Shown: positions 10,595 through 21,885, numbered from the stretch's first letter. The stretch: 64,000 nucleotides of DNA from Leptodactylus fallax (GCA_947044405.1 CAMRHE010000156.1:1159001-1223000); one strand, 5' to 3'. Numbers and translations are program-made. Notes: a model not told the origin generated them from the letters alone.

Positions 10595-10772
10595 CAAAAA
10601 AGTTGTGTATGTCGGTTTCCTCCCACACTCCAAAGACTGATAGGGAATGTGGATTGTGAGCCCTATATGGGACAGTGACTGTCAATGTCTGTAAAGCGCC
10701 GCGGAATATGATGGCGCTATATAAGTAAGCATAATAAATAAATAAATAAATAAATAAATAAATACATAAATA
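10595..10772 (+). mobile_element. Retroposon 3' end with (AAAT)n tail
   Basis: A block starting GTCGGTTTCCTCCCACACTC ends in GGCGCTATATAAGTAAGC followed by an AAAT-type tail at about 10734-10770. The tail and its 5'-truncated state are typical of a LINE or SINE insertion. It interrupts monomer sequence that resumes after 10772. The family is not certain. Confidence 0.55.
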
Positions 10773-10982
10773 ATATGTGGGTGTAAACTGCACAGAAGGG
10801 AAGAGAGTGAACTCATTTTGAAACCTGCACACCTCAAAGAATTTATCAAAGGATGTAGTGAGCATTAGTTTCACAGATGTGAATGCATATGTGAATATGT
10901 AAGCTGTGCGGAGTACATTGGGAATACTACCCTTCTTAGCTTTTGAAGTATAGATTTAGAGGTGCCAGTAAATTGGAATTCC
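10773..10982 (+). repeat. Diverged ~380-bp monomer, continued
   Basis: Contains CTCATTTTGAAACCTGC, matching the GAAACTACACCCCT part of the monomer, and shares TGGATGCATATGTGAATATG-like sequence with 23.1 kb. Confidence 0.5.
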
Positions 10983-11733
10983 CAGAGGCTTAGCTAGAGG
11001 TACAGCACAGGGGGAACGAACATATCCAAGTAGGCCCCCAACTTAGGTATACCAATATTATCACTATACGGTGACTATACAGTGGTATATATCGGCTCTA
11101 CAAAGGGCTCTGCACACCAATTAGGTGAATACAGTGTAGTTACATTTAGTGACTTACCGGTGATGTCTCTGACTAATAGTTCTCATTTCCCGTCTCTTCC
11201 ATCTGGACCACCATGACCACTTCTTTCAATCTGTGTAAAGTTTGCAGAACATACAACTTTGGCTCCTTACTTTTCCAGGCACCTGACTCACATTGTCCTC
11301 ACCTGCACACCCATCCTGCTGCTGCCCCCAATTATAAAATACAGTGCCTTGCGAAAGTATTCGGCCCCCTTGAACTTTTCAACCTTTAGCCACATTTCAG
11401 GCTTCAAACATAAGGATATAAAATTTTCATTTTTTGGTGAAGAATCAACAACAAGTGGGACACAATTGTGAAGTGGAACAAAATTTATTGGTTATTATAA
11501 ACTTTTGTAAAAAATAAAAAACTGAAAAGTGGGGCGTGCAATATTATTCGGCCCCTTTACTTTCAGTGCAGCAAACTCACTCCAGAAGTTCAGTGAGGAT
11601 CTCTGAATGATCCAATGTTGTCCTAAATGACTGATGATGATAAATATAATCCACCTGTGTGTAATCAAGTTTCCTTATAAATGCACCTGCTCTGTGATAG
11701 TCTCAGGGTTCCATTTAAAGCGCAGAGAGCATC

Positions 11734-13694
11734 TTGAAGACCAAGGAACACACCAGGCAGGTCCGTGATACTGTTATGGAGAAGTTTAAAGCCGGATTTG
11801 GATACAAAAAGATTTCCCAAACTTTAAACATCCCCAGGAGCACTGTGCAAGCGATCATATTGAAATGGAAGGAGTATCAGACCACTGCAAATCTACCAAG
11901 ACCCGGCCGTCCCTCTAAACTTTCATCTCAAACAAGGAGAAGACTGATCAGAGATGCAGCCAAGAGGCCCATGATCACTCTGGATGAACTGCAGAGATCT
12001 ACAGCTGAGATGAGAGAGTCTGTCCATAGGACAACAATCAGTCGTACTGCCGCAACCCAGTCGGACGAGACCGGAGGATGGGAGTAGTAGTGGCGGATGC
12101 TGTGCCACCTAGCAGGCCGAGCACACTCCCAAACGGCTCCTGTCCCACTCCTAGGCCGGACAAGGTCACGGGGGGTCCTGCAGCACTACCGGATGGTGGT
12201 GGTAGTTGTTCTTTCCCCCCGGGGCACTTCCAGTTGAAGAGGGGGACCTCTCCTACCTGAGCCGGTGTGATGTTGGTCGGAAGAGCCCTGATGTTGAAGC
12301 AGGCACGACTCAGGAGTCAGCGTTGCAAGTAAACCAAACAGCCTTTTTATTTAGGCAACTGGAACAAAAGACAACGGCAGCTTCCAGATGGGGGTAGTAG
12401 TTCTACAGTGTCCTAACCCCAGCCTTGGTTCTAGGAGGGTGCCCAAAGACAGTATCGGCTCCACAAGATGGCTTCCTCTACTCCACCTCTGTACCTCTCC
12501 CAGCTTGCTATACTGGGGATAGAGTTGCAGGGAGTCCTGACAGGGAACTGGATACCTGGATACTAGGCCCGAATGCGACTCTCCTGTCAGGGTCCTCTCC
12601 TGCTCCTCCGGGCACGACACGAATCAAGTTCAGCCACTTGGAAATCTCCACTCTCTAGCTCTGAGCTGTCTTGAGATGAGCCTGGGGCTGATGTTATCCC
12701 TCCTGAGGCTGTGGTAGCAGTGGTTGGCCTTCAGTCCAGCCTGGTGGCAGCTCAGCTCTGCACACCTTGTCTGGTCTACAGCATGCACTGAACTGAATCT
12801 CAACCGTCGCCGGGGAGATTATATCTCCTCACAACCCCGCCCAGTGGCCTGTGATAGGCCAGGGCTGAACCCAGTCTGGGTTTGAACACTGCAGGGGGAA
12901 AAATACAAAGGGAAAGCTGCATACAATTACACTTAACATAGAACAAACTTACAGACATAAAACCCAGAGGCACACAAGACAAACACACAAATGCAGAAGC
13001 ACTCTGGGATGCTGCAGTACACTGCACAAATCTGGCCTTTATGGAAGAGTGGCAAAGATATCCATAAAAAGTCTCGTTTAAAGTTTGCCACAAACCACCT
13101 GGGAGACACACCAAACATGTGGAAGAAGGTGCTCTGGTCAGATGAAACCAAAATCGAACATTTTGGCCACAATGCAAAACTATATGTTTGGCGTAAAAGA
13201 AACACAGCTCATCACCCTGAACACACCATCCCCACTGTGGCAGCATCATGGTTTGTGCCTGCTTTTCTTCAGCAGGGACAGGGAAGATGGTTAAAATTGA
13301 TGGGAAGATGGATGGAGCCAAATACAGGACCATTCTGGAAGAAAACCTGTTGGAGTCTGCAAAAGACCTGAGACTGGGACGGAGATTTATCTTCCAACAA
13401 GACAATGATCCCAAACATAAAGCAAAATCTACAATGGAATGGTTCACAAATAAACGTATCCAGGTGTTAGAATGGCCAAGTCAAAGTCCAGACCTGAATC
13501 GAAACGAGAATCTGTGGAAAGAGCTGAAAACTGATGTGCATAAACGCTCTCCATCCAACCTCGCTGAGATCGAGCTGTTTTCCAAGGAAGAATGGGCAAG
13601 AATTTTAGTCTCTCGATGTGCAAAACTGATAGAGACATACCCCAAGCGACTTGCAGCTGTAATCGCAGCAAAAGGTGGCGCTACAAAGTATTAA
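11734..13694 (+). pseudogene. Tc1 transposase pseudogene (DD34E family)
   Basis: Collinear with the intact transposase at 41854-42873. The start codon is TTG here instead of ATG. The N-terminal helix-turn-helix part is open (11734-12047). An LTR then splits the gene. After it, a ~19-bp deletion in the VARTKPFLKD-coding region and a ~13-bp deletion before the GGGS-coding region shift the frame. The distal part (13248-13694) is open and contains the IFQQDNDPKH motif and the final glutamate. It cannot make an active enzyme, but the TIRs could still be moved by a transposase supplied elsewhere. Confidence 0.9.
12048..13016 (-). mobile_element. Solo LTR, 969 bp, with 4-bp TSD
   Basis: Begins TG, ends CA, and is flanked by GTAC at 12044-12047 and 13017-13020. 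The uninterrupted target is visible in the sister Tc1 copy near 42163. The ends are imperfect inverted repeats (TGCCGCAACC against TGCAGCATCC, 8 of 10). On the minus strand a TATA-like box (~12829-12834) precedes an AATAAA signal (12346-12351), the order expected of U3-R-U5. It encodes no protein. A Gypsy-type origin is likely but not shown. Confidence 0.85.
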
Positions 13695-14363
13695 CTTAAG
13701 GGGGCCGAATAATTTGGCACGCCCCACTTTTAAGTTTTTTATTTTTTACAAAAGTTTAAAATATCCAATAAATTTCGTTCCACTTCACGATTGTGTCCCA
13801 CTTGTTGTTGATGCTTTACCAAAAAATTTAAATTTATATCCTTATGTTTGAAGCCTGAAATATGGCAAAAGGTTGAAAAGTTCAAGGGGGCCAAATACTT
13901 TCGCAAGGCACTGTATATAATATAACCCGCCATAATGAATAATACCCCCAAGTGCATCTTTAAATTAACAACTTCCCTGTATACCCCCATTAATAGTGCC
14001 CCTTATTAATAATGCCCAGGTGTTTCTTAATTAAAAGGTAAAAAAGGGGTTCCAATACCCGGGACCCCCAGGATCAGCTGTTTGAATGAACCATGGTACC
14101 TGTGTAAGCACCGTGACCCCTTCTCTATTTACATAGTGTCATTCATTTCATAGCGGCCATGTAATTTAATTACAGCCTCGTCCTATACACGTCCATGTGA
14201 CAAGACTGTAATTACATCACATTCACTATAAACAGACAGCGTGTGATATAAACATGCGCCATGGCCCCTTCATACAGCTGATCAGTGGGGATTCACTGAT
14301 CTCTTATTGATGATCTATTCTGAAGATAGATCATCAATGAAAATAAGTAGGAAAACTCCTTAA

Positions 14364-14690
14364 GGCCGGGACATCATGTGGCAGAAATGCCGCGGAAAAA
14401 AAACGCTGCGTTTTAAAGTTCCTGCAAAGTGGATGGGATTCTTGCAAATTCCATCCACACATTGCGGAAAAATACGTGCAGCATGTCAATTATACCTAAG
14501 GAAACACTGGTGGTTCCCTATAGGTGTAATGGAAGCAGCAAGTCCACAGAGGAAAACTCTGTGGATCTCCTGTGAAAAGTGCTGCGGTAAAAACCACAAT
14601 GCATTACTGCAACGGTTTTCCCTCCAGCGCTTTTTTTGCTGCGGCCCGCTATGTGGGGCCTTAGCCTTAATAAAGCCCAAGTGCCACCTT
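14364..14690 (+). mobile_element. Non-coding MITE-like repeat
   Basis: Starts AAGGCCGGGACATCATG and ends GTGGGGCCTTAGCC, roughly inverted ends. Internal motifs CCATCCACACATTG, CAGCATGTCAATTATACC and CTGTGGATCTCCTGTG recur at 23.85-24.09 kb and partly at 24.15-24.26 kb. The frame at 14376-14696 is a chance frame. Confidence 0.6.
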
Positions 14691-14717
14691 AATTAAATTC
14701 ATTGCCCCCTTATATTA

Positions 14718-16287
14718 CAGTGGGGGGAAAAAAAGTATTTAGTCAGCCACCAATTGTGCAAGTTCTCCTACTTAAAAAGATGAGAGAGGCCTGTAAATGA
14801 CATCATAGGTAGACCTCAACTATGAGAGACAAAATGAGAAAGCAAAGCCAGAAAATCACATTATGGTGGAAAATAAGTATTTGGTCAATAACAAAAGTTC
14901 ATCTCAGTACTTTGTTATATATCCTTTGTTGGCAATGACAGAGGTCAAACGTTTTCTGTAAGTCTTCACAAGGTTGGCACACACTGTTGCTGGTATGTTG
15001 GCCCATTCCTCCATACAGATTTCCTCTAGAGCAGTGATGTTTTGGGGCTGTTGCTGGGCAACACGGACTTTCAACTCCCTCCAAAGGTTTTCTATGGGGT
15101 TGAGATCTGGAGACTGACTAGGCCACTCCAGGACCTTGAAATGCTTCTTACGAAGCCACTCCTTCCTTGCCCTGGTGGTGTTCTTGGGATCATTGTCATG
15201 CTGATCAGCCACGTTTCATGTTCAATGCCCTTGCTTATGGAAGGAGGTTTGCACTCAAAATCTCACGATACATGGCCCCATTCATTCTTTCATGTACACG
15301 GATCAGTCGTCCTGGTCCCTTTGCAGAGAAACAGCCCCAAAGCATGATGTTGCCACCCCCATGCTTCACAGTAGGTATGGTGTTCTTTGGATGCAACTCA
15401 GCATTCACTCTCCTCCAAACACGACGAGTTGTGTTTCTACCAAACAGTTCTACTTTGGTTTCATCTAACCATATGACATTCTCCCAATACTCTTCTGGAA
15501 CATCCAAATGCTCTCTAGCAAACTTCAGATGGGCCCGAATATGTACTGGCTTAAGCAGGGGGACATGTCTGGCACTGCAGGAGCTGAGTCCCTGGTGGCG
15601 TAGTGTGTTCCTGACGGTAGCCTTTGTTACGTTAATCCCAGCTTTCTGCAGGTCATTCACTAGGTTCCCCCGTGTGGTTCTGGGATTTTTGCTCACCGTT
15701 CTTGTGATCATTTTGACCCCACGGGGTAAGATCTTGCGTGGAGCCCCTGATTGAGGGATTATCAGTGGTCTTGTATGTCTTCCATTTTCTAATTACTGCT
15801 CCCACAGTTGATTTCTTCACACCAAGCTGCTTGCCTATTGCACATTCAGTCTTCGAAGACTGGTGCAGGTCTACAATTTTATTTCTGGTGTCCTTCCACA
15901 GCTGTTTGGTCTTCACCATAGTGGAGTTTGGAGTGTGACTGTTTGAGGTTGTGGACAGGTGTCTTTTATACTGATAACAATTTCAAACAGGTGCCATTAC
16001 TACAGGTAATGAGTGGAAGACAGAGGAGCCTCTTAAAGAAGAAGTTACAGGTCTGTGAGAGCCAGAAATCTTGCTTGTTTGTAGGTGACCAAATACTTAT
16101 TTTCCACCATAATTTGCAAATAAATTCTTAAAAAATCAGACAATGTGATTTTCTGGATTTGTTTTCTCATTGTGTCTCTCATAGTTGAGGTCTACCTATG
16201 ATGTTAATTACAGGCCGGTCTCTCATCTTTTTAAGTGGGAGAACTTGCACAATTGGTGGCTGACTAAATACTTTTTTTTCCCCACTG
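14718..16287 (-). mobile_element. Tc1-like element (family C, copy 1)
   Basis: 1570 bp, flanked by TA (14716-14717 and 16288-16289). The TIRs begin CAGTGGGGGGAAAAAAAG and continue with AGTCAGCCACCAATTG; they are about 170 bp long and imperfect. The transposase lies on the minus strand and is broken. A second, deleted copy is at 51633-52953. Confidence 0.95.
14904..15919 (-). pseudogene. Tc1 transposase pseudogene (family C, DD34E)
   Basis: Three consecutive minus-strand segments in different frames cover the whole protein. 15919 to ~15660 encodes the helix-turn-helix region ([18 protein letters not shown]). 15711-15235 encodes the linker and first catalytic aspartate ([12 protein letters not shown]) and [13 protein letters not shown]. 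15212-14904 encodes the second aspartate (QHDNDPK) and the glutamate in SPDLNPIEN; 34 residues separate those two. At least two frameshifts inactivate it. Confidence 0.9.
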
Positions 16288-16289
16288 TA

Positions 16290-16733
16290 TGCTCCTCATT
16301 CCCCGTCACATAAATACTGCACCCCTAAAGACCCCTTATATAAATGACCCCCCCTTATATTCATAATGCCCCCTAATGACCCTATATAAATAACTTCCCC
16401 CCTTGTATTCATAATGCCTCCTAATAGCCCTTATATAAATCCTTCCTTATAGTTATAATTCCCCCTCCTAACTACCCCTTATACTATTAAATTACCCACA
16501 ACGAAGCTAAAAAAAAAAAAAAAAAAAAGAAAGTTATACTCACCTACCCGCGATCCTTTGATGAACGGAGCCGACTCCTCACTATCCACGCATAGGACGT
16601 CTGCCGCTCAGCGCAGGACGCGCGATGCTGTGACATCATGGCTCCCACCTGTGCTGAGAGGCAGACATCCGCTCTCTGTGGTCTCAGCGTCTTGTAAACC
16701 TCAGGCCTGAAGTGGATTGTGGTTTACAAGACA
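16290..16733 (-). repeat. Low-complexity array plus inverted copy of the CpG-rich donor module
   Basis: 16300-16500 is a degenerate array of CCCCTTATATAAAT-like units. After an A-run, 16530-16700 is an inverted copy of the module in the hAT elements: ACTCACCTACCCGCGATC (a donor-like motif read on the minus strand) followed by GCTGTGACATCATGG. The same inverted block occurs at 36460-36640. No gene. Confidence 0.55.
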
Positions 16734-16740
16734 GTTAAGC

Positions 16741-17645
16741 CATACCTCCCAACTTTCAAAGGACAGAAAGAGGGATAAAATAGCGGCAAATTTAGCTCCA
16801 CCCACTTCTACATTGACTCCGCCCATTCTCATCTATTTTCCATGTGACCCCACACAGTATAATGCTCCTACAGTCACCCTAACATTATATGCCCCCACAT
16901 TATAATGTTCCCCTCCAATTGCCCCACAGTATTAAGTCTCTCTCCTCATGCCCCAGCAGACATGTCCCCCTCCAGCTACCCCCACTGTTTAATGTTCCCC
17001 TCGAGCTACCCCCCACGGTTTAATGTCCTCCTCCAGTTGCCCCCAGTTTAATGTTCCCCTTTATCTGCCACCATCTTAATGTCTCCCCTTCATCTGTCAC
17101 CAGCTTAATGCCCCCCTACATCTGTCCCCAAATTAATTGCCCCCTCTATCTACCACAAATTTAATGTTCCCCTTTATCTGCCACCAGCTTAATGTCCACC
17201 TTTATCTGCCACCAGTTTAATTGCCCCCTTAATCTGCTTTCAGTTTAACTGCCCGTTCATCTGCCCCCAGTTTAATTGCCCCCTTCATCTGCCTTCAGTT
17301 TAACTGCCCCCTACATCTGCCCCCAGTTCCCCCCTCTTGCTCACACATGCTGTCTCTTGGATCACTCTCGTTCCCAGCTTTCTGTGTAACATCACAGTCT
17401 GTCCCACAGTATCCAGAATAGCTCCGCCAACATGAGTCTGATCACATGGTCATGATGTCATCAAAGATCCTTTAGCCCACTAGGATTAGCATCTACCATT
17501 TAGCCTTTGCCCTACCCTAATAAAGTTTGTTGACAACAAAACACTTCAGGGGCATAGCAGGACAAAGTGTAAGCTATGCGGGACCATGGGACAGCAGTGT
17601 AAAATCGGAACTGTCCCGCCAGATGCGGGATGGTTGGGAGCTATG
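16741..17645. mobile_element. Non-autonomous DNA transposon with 7-bp direct repeat
   Basis: 905 bp bounded by inverted ends CATACCTCCCAACTTTC and GGTTGGGAGCTATG. GTTAAGC flanks both sides (16734-16740 and 17646-17652). There is no transposase. A 7-bp match leaves the superfamily open: hAT would give 8 bp, while P-type elements give 7 or 8. Confidence 0.75.
16845..17340. repeat. ~28-bp minisatellite inside the TIR element
   Basis: A degenerate unit such as CCCCTTTATCTGCCACCAG followed by TTTAATG repeats about 16 times. It is unrelated in sequence to the GGGGCCACTATGG unit but has a similar period. Confidence 0.75.
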
Positions 17646-17652
17646 GTTAAGC

Positions 17653-18101
17653 TGCAGGATGCATTTTAACTAGATTGGTATCTACAGGTGTCACCAATCT
17701 AGTAAATAGTAAAGAATGTATTAATGCCGCTCCGCTAGCTACACTACTGGGAATACCCCAAGAAGAGATCCCATATTGTAGGAGCAATTTTCTGGTCTCT
17801 GCAAACATGACACGGCATCTGAAAACAAAAGCTCATAGGGCTCCTTCACATCTGTGCCATGCTGTGTGCCCAAACAGCTGTATGGCACTGTTGTACTCAG
17901 GATAATGTACTTAACAATGATGTTAGGAATGCAGCGTTGAGCTAAGCAGTGAGTCCCAGCACCAGTCAAACCGAATCAAAATGGTAATAACCATGCTGAA
18001 TGTCTCGCGCTCTCCCAACCGCACCGAACCCAACCCTCCAGAGAAGTTCACCAGGGCCCCTGATGGTGGGGATGGACTTGGAAGCTACTGACGGGCAGAG
18101 C
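17653..18101. repeat. Short hairpin plus inverted ~380-bp monomer fragment
   Basis: CTAGATTGGT (17670-17679) and ACCAATCTAG (17693-17702) form a small perfect hairpin. 17735-17935 is a monomer fragment in minus orientation (CATGCTGTGTGCCCAAAC block). The remainder to 18101 is not recognised. Confidence 0.5.
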
Positions 18102-18592
18102 CAGGGGCGCACCGCTAAGAGGCGAGGTGAGGCGGCCGCCTCGGGCGGCACTGTCCAGGGGGGCGGCATTTTACTATTTAATATAAACCAGCCCAGGACA
18201 GGCCGCTTAAAAAAAAAAAAAAAAACCACAGTTGAGCGGGGCCTGTCCTGGGCTGGTTTACAAGACGTCGCATCTCAGCGCAGGCAGCGATACAATGACG
18301 TCATCACGCCGCCTACGCTGAGACACAGACGTTGCGGACAAGAAGAGGAGGAGGCGGCGGCTGCATCAAGGCATCGCAGGTGAGTATAGCTTTTTTTTTA
18401 TCTATATAAATAGGCCGTAACCTGTTGGAGTATCCCCGGCAGGTAACGGCCTATTTATTTACCTACCCGCGTCTGCTCGTGGCCGCCCCCCGCTTCCCCT
18501 TCTGCTATGGGCCGCAGAAAGGGAAGCGGATGCCGCTGTGAGCGGTCGCGGGCATCGGTAAGTTGGGCCGCGGGCCGCAAATACTACTATTA

Positions 18593-18907
18593 TTATACTC
18601 CGGGGTCTATTCAGACCCCGGAGTATAATAATCGGAGGCCTAGGGTTGGTGAGGGAACATAAAAAACAGTGTTACTCACCTCCTGTGATCCGATGTAACT
18701 CCGAGCAGGCTTGAGGCCTGTGGTGACGTCATCAGGTCGCGTCGTCGGCCTGATCACGTGACGTATGTGCGCAATTAAACAGGGCCGAAAGCTGCAAGGA
18801 GTGCACCGGTGTCCAGGATAGGTAAGTAACTCTGATTTTTATGTTTGTATTCTCCCCTGGGTCTCCAATCATTATACTCTGGGGTCTGAAAAGACCCCAG
18901 AGTATAA
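18593..18907. repeat. Pair of 36-bp palindromes
   Basis: 18593-18628 and 18872-18907, starts 279 bp apart. Each consists of two 16-bp arms and a 4-bp loop. Confidence 0.9.
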
Positions 18908-18911
18908 TAAT

Positions 18912-19500
18912 AGTTCATGGGTCGGCCACTATGGGGCATAATACCCTGTGCAGGGACCACTGTAGAGCATAATACCCTGTGCAGGGGCCACTCTGGAGCA
19001 TAATACAAGTGCAGGGGCCACTATAGAGCATAATACCGAGTGCAGGGGCCACTATAGAGCATAATACAAGTGCAGGGGCCACTATGGAGCATAATACCAG
19101 TGCAAGGGCCACTATGGAGGATAATACCAGTGCAGGGGCCACTATGGAGCATAATACCCTGTGCAGGGGCCACTCTGGAGCATAATACCAGTGCAGGGGC
19201 CACTATGGAGCATAATACCGTGTGCTGGGGCCACTATAGAGCATAATACAAGTGCAGGGGCCACTATGGAGCATAATACCAGTGCAGGGGCTAATATGGG
19301 GCATAAAACTGTGTGCAGGAGTTGCTGCGGAACATAATACCGTGTGCAGTGGCCAATGCGGGGCATAATACCGTGAGCAGGGGCCACTATGGAGCATAAT
19401 ACCGTGTGCAGGGGCCGCTGAGAGGCATAATACAGTGTGCAGGGGCCGCTGCGGGCCATAACACTGTGTAATACTGTGTGCAGGGGCTGCTGTGGAACTT
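18912..19500 (+). repeat. 30/31-bp minisatellite
   Basis: About 19 units of GGGGCCACTATGGAGCATAA followed by TACCAGTGCA or TACCGTGTGCA, so 30- and 31-bp variants alternate. Long minus-strand frames with GPCTG or HSGPC motifs are artefacts of the period. Confidence 0.9.
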
Positions 19501-20652
19501 TATAGTGTGTGTAAATGGGGCGCTATAAATATGGGCTATGGCACCTGTTTATATGATACGCTGTCTGTTTATAGTGACCGTGTGATGTAATTGTAGCCTT
19601 GTCACATACTGTAGACATGTACAGGACGAGGCTGTAGTTACATTACATGGCCGCTATGAGATGAAATACACTATGTAAACAGAGAAGCGGTCACGGCGCT
19701 TACACAGGTACCATTCAAACAGCTGATCAGTGGGGGTCCTGGGTTTTTGAACCCCACTGATTAGTTTATTAATGACCTGGAAAACCTTTTAATTAGTTAA
19801 CACCTGGGGTATTATTAATAAGGGGCACTATTTATACAGGGTACACACGGACATTATTAATATAAAGATGCACTTGGGAGTATTATTCATTATGGGGGGT
19901 TATATCATATATTATATAATTGGGGGTAGCAGCAGGATGGGGGCTTTGTGTAGGTGAGGACAATGTGGGTTGGATGCCTGGAAAAGTGAGGAGCCAAAGA
20001 TGTCTGTGTTGTAAACTTTACAGAGACAAGTCACAGCTGGAAGAAGTGGTCATGGCGGTCCAGAGGGAAGAGAAGGGAAATATGAAGGATTAGTCAGAGA
20101 CGTCACCTGTAAGTCACAAAATGTTACTGCCCTGTATACACCTAAATGATAGAGGATAAATACCTGATTGATGGGGGTCTGTCTGCTGAGACCCCCACTG
20201 AGCCTGAGAATTGGGTTTTTTCCCCCCACTAGGTGGGAATCCAGCCTGACCGCAGCCATATATATAGGTGTGTCACTTGGTGGATGGACGAACCCGCGGG
20301 GCTCTCATTCACTTTAATGGGAGTGCCAAAGATACCCGAAGTCCAGTCCTCAGCTATCTGCGGGGCTCCTATTATAGAGAATGGGGGCCACGTGGGCTCG
20401 TCCATCCACCAAGCAGAAGATGTGTGAAGTTACTTTCATTGTTAATGCCGTGTTGTTGATCTGATACTGAAGTAATACAGGAAGAAGAATTCTTAAAAAC
20501 TGTTTTATAACTTTGTGTATTGTGTATATTGTGCGACGATAACAGTGTGTTAAACTAGTAGCATGGAAACTCAGTTTTGTTTTTTTTTTGGGGGGGGGGG
20601 GGCGTCTTTCTATAGTCCGCCTCAGGCAGCAAAGAGGCTAGGTTCACCACTG

Positions 20653-21310
20653 GGCAGAGCGGCACGGGTCAGAAAGCGCTGAACGCACAGCACACCACCA
20701 GACACAGTAGAACAGAAACCGGAATCACTTAACAGTAGTAGCAGGAGTAGGCATGTCAGTCTGCAGAGTAGAAAGCAGCGGATGACAACAGGCAGTAGAT
20801 GGCAGCAGAGTTCCAAAGAGTTGTCGTACAGTCCGAGTTGTCAGCGTGAGGTTAGCGAAGTACAAAAGGGAAATCCAAATAGATGTGTCAAACAAGCCGG
20901 GTCGGTAACAGGAGAGCAGAGCAGTACCAAATCGAAGTTCAGAAGGACGAAGTCTAAAGACAAGTCGGGGTCGTTAGGAGGAGAGGGAGAACAAGGTACA
21001 AAATCGGGGGGCCAGAAGGATAGTCAAACTACAGAAGTAGGAGGTCTAGGCAGGAGGTAACAGGACAGGAAATATGCAAAGCTTACTACCAGGGGAAACT
21101 GAATAGCCAGCGATTACCTGGAGCGGAAGTCCCAAATATAAAGGTTCCGACCGAGCACCTGCTCCAGAAGGGAATCCCGTGGCCCGAGCAGGGAAGGACC
21201 GGCAACCCCCGTATACCGTCGTGGAGGTTCCGGCCCGCCTCTCTAGGGGCCGGAAGGAGCACTTAGAGGAGAGGACCGGAAACCCCCGCATGCAGCCACG
21301 TAGGTTCCAG
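20653..21310. other. GC-richer block, no gene recognised
   Basis: Contains no TIRs and no recognised protein. The frame at 20782-21060 is rich in S, G and K and has no known domain. It could be untranslated LTR-element sequence, but no LTR boundary was found. Confidence 0.4.
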
Positions 21311-21885
21311 TCCGGCTCCTTACAAATGCCATATGTGGATATACTGTAAACTGTTGTTTGAGCACACAGCTTTGTACAGAAGGGAAGGAGCGCTATTTTG
21401 ATTTTTGGAGCACAGTTTGGTTTTTGGACATCATGCCATTTTTGCAGACCACTGAATTGCCAGTAGAATCCGCAGACACATGACTCCATTTTGGAAACTA
21501 CGCCCCTCAAGGGATTTATCAAGCAGCATAGCAAGTATTTTTAACCCTTGAGAGTTGCATTAATTTAATTTCCAGAAATGAATGCGCAACTGGTGGTAAA
21601 AATTGCAATTTTTTTCCAGAGATACGACATTTCAGTGCTCGATATGTTGTACCTAGCTTGTGTCAGCAGAGACACACAGTCAGAAAAACTGTTAAGCGGG
21701 TATCCTGGGTCATTTTAACCTTTCATTATCAGCTGCAGATTCATGTCTGGAAAATAAATTAATGCAACACTTGGGGGTTAAAAATATTCACTCAGGATAA
21801 ATTCCTTCAGGGGTGTAGTTTCTAAAATGTGGTCAAGGAATTCCACTTTAGTGGCATAGCATCCAAAATCCAAACCGTCTAAATA
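21311..21885 (+). repeat. Diverged ~380-bp monomers interrupted by a Tc1 element
   Basis: GAAACTACGCCCCTCAAGG at ~21493 matches the monomer. An inverted partial copy follows at 21760-21870, and monomer sequence resumes after the Tc1 element at 22766. Confidence 0.55.

Larger units (their letters stand above)
11342..13913 (+). mobile_element. Tc1-like element (family B, copy 1) carrying a solo LTR
   Basis: TIRs start CAGTGCCTTGCGAAAG and the element is flanked by TA (11340-11341 and 13914-13915). The same family occurs at 34513-36073, 41465-43093 and 55524-57153. Removing the 969-bp LTR and one 4-bp duplication leaves about 1.6 kb, the normal size for the family. Confidence 0.95.
10983..14340 (+). 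mobile_element. hAT-like sequence interrupted by a Tc1 insertion
   Basis: CAGAGGCTTAGCTAGAGG at 10983 resembles a hAT left terminus. The flanks of the Tc1 element, 11130-11339 and 13916-14340, join into one stretch collinear with 30720-31290 of the hAT element at 30214-32067 (and inverted in 18102-20652). So the Tc1 inserted into an older hAT-type copy. The right end of the hAT copy was not found. Confidence 0.65.
18102..20652 (+). mobile_element. hAT-type non-autonomous element, 2551 bp, perfect TSD
   Basis: Begins CAGGGGCGCACCGC and ends GGTTCACCACTG; the first 12 bp and the inverted last 12 bp agree at most positions. GGCAGAGC flanks both sides (18094-18101 and 20653-20660). Internal order: CpG-rich block with TGACGTCA (18296-18303) and GTGAGT donor (18380-18385), palindrome, second TGACGTCA (18724-18731), GTAAGT (18822-18827), palindrome, minisatellite, and a unique 3' part. 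A shorter copy is inverted at 30214-32067. No transposase frame is present. Confidence 0.93.

Noticed and set aside
16741..17645. Assignment of this element to hAT
   Set aside because: The flanking repeat is 7 bp and the ends CATACCTCCC are unlike the CAGNGG ends of the other hAT copies, so the superfamily is left open.
18775..19459. Long overlapping minus-strand frames with repeated HSGPCT-like motifs
   Set aside because: Unit lengths of 30-31 bp keep several frames open; the translations just read the repeat.
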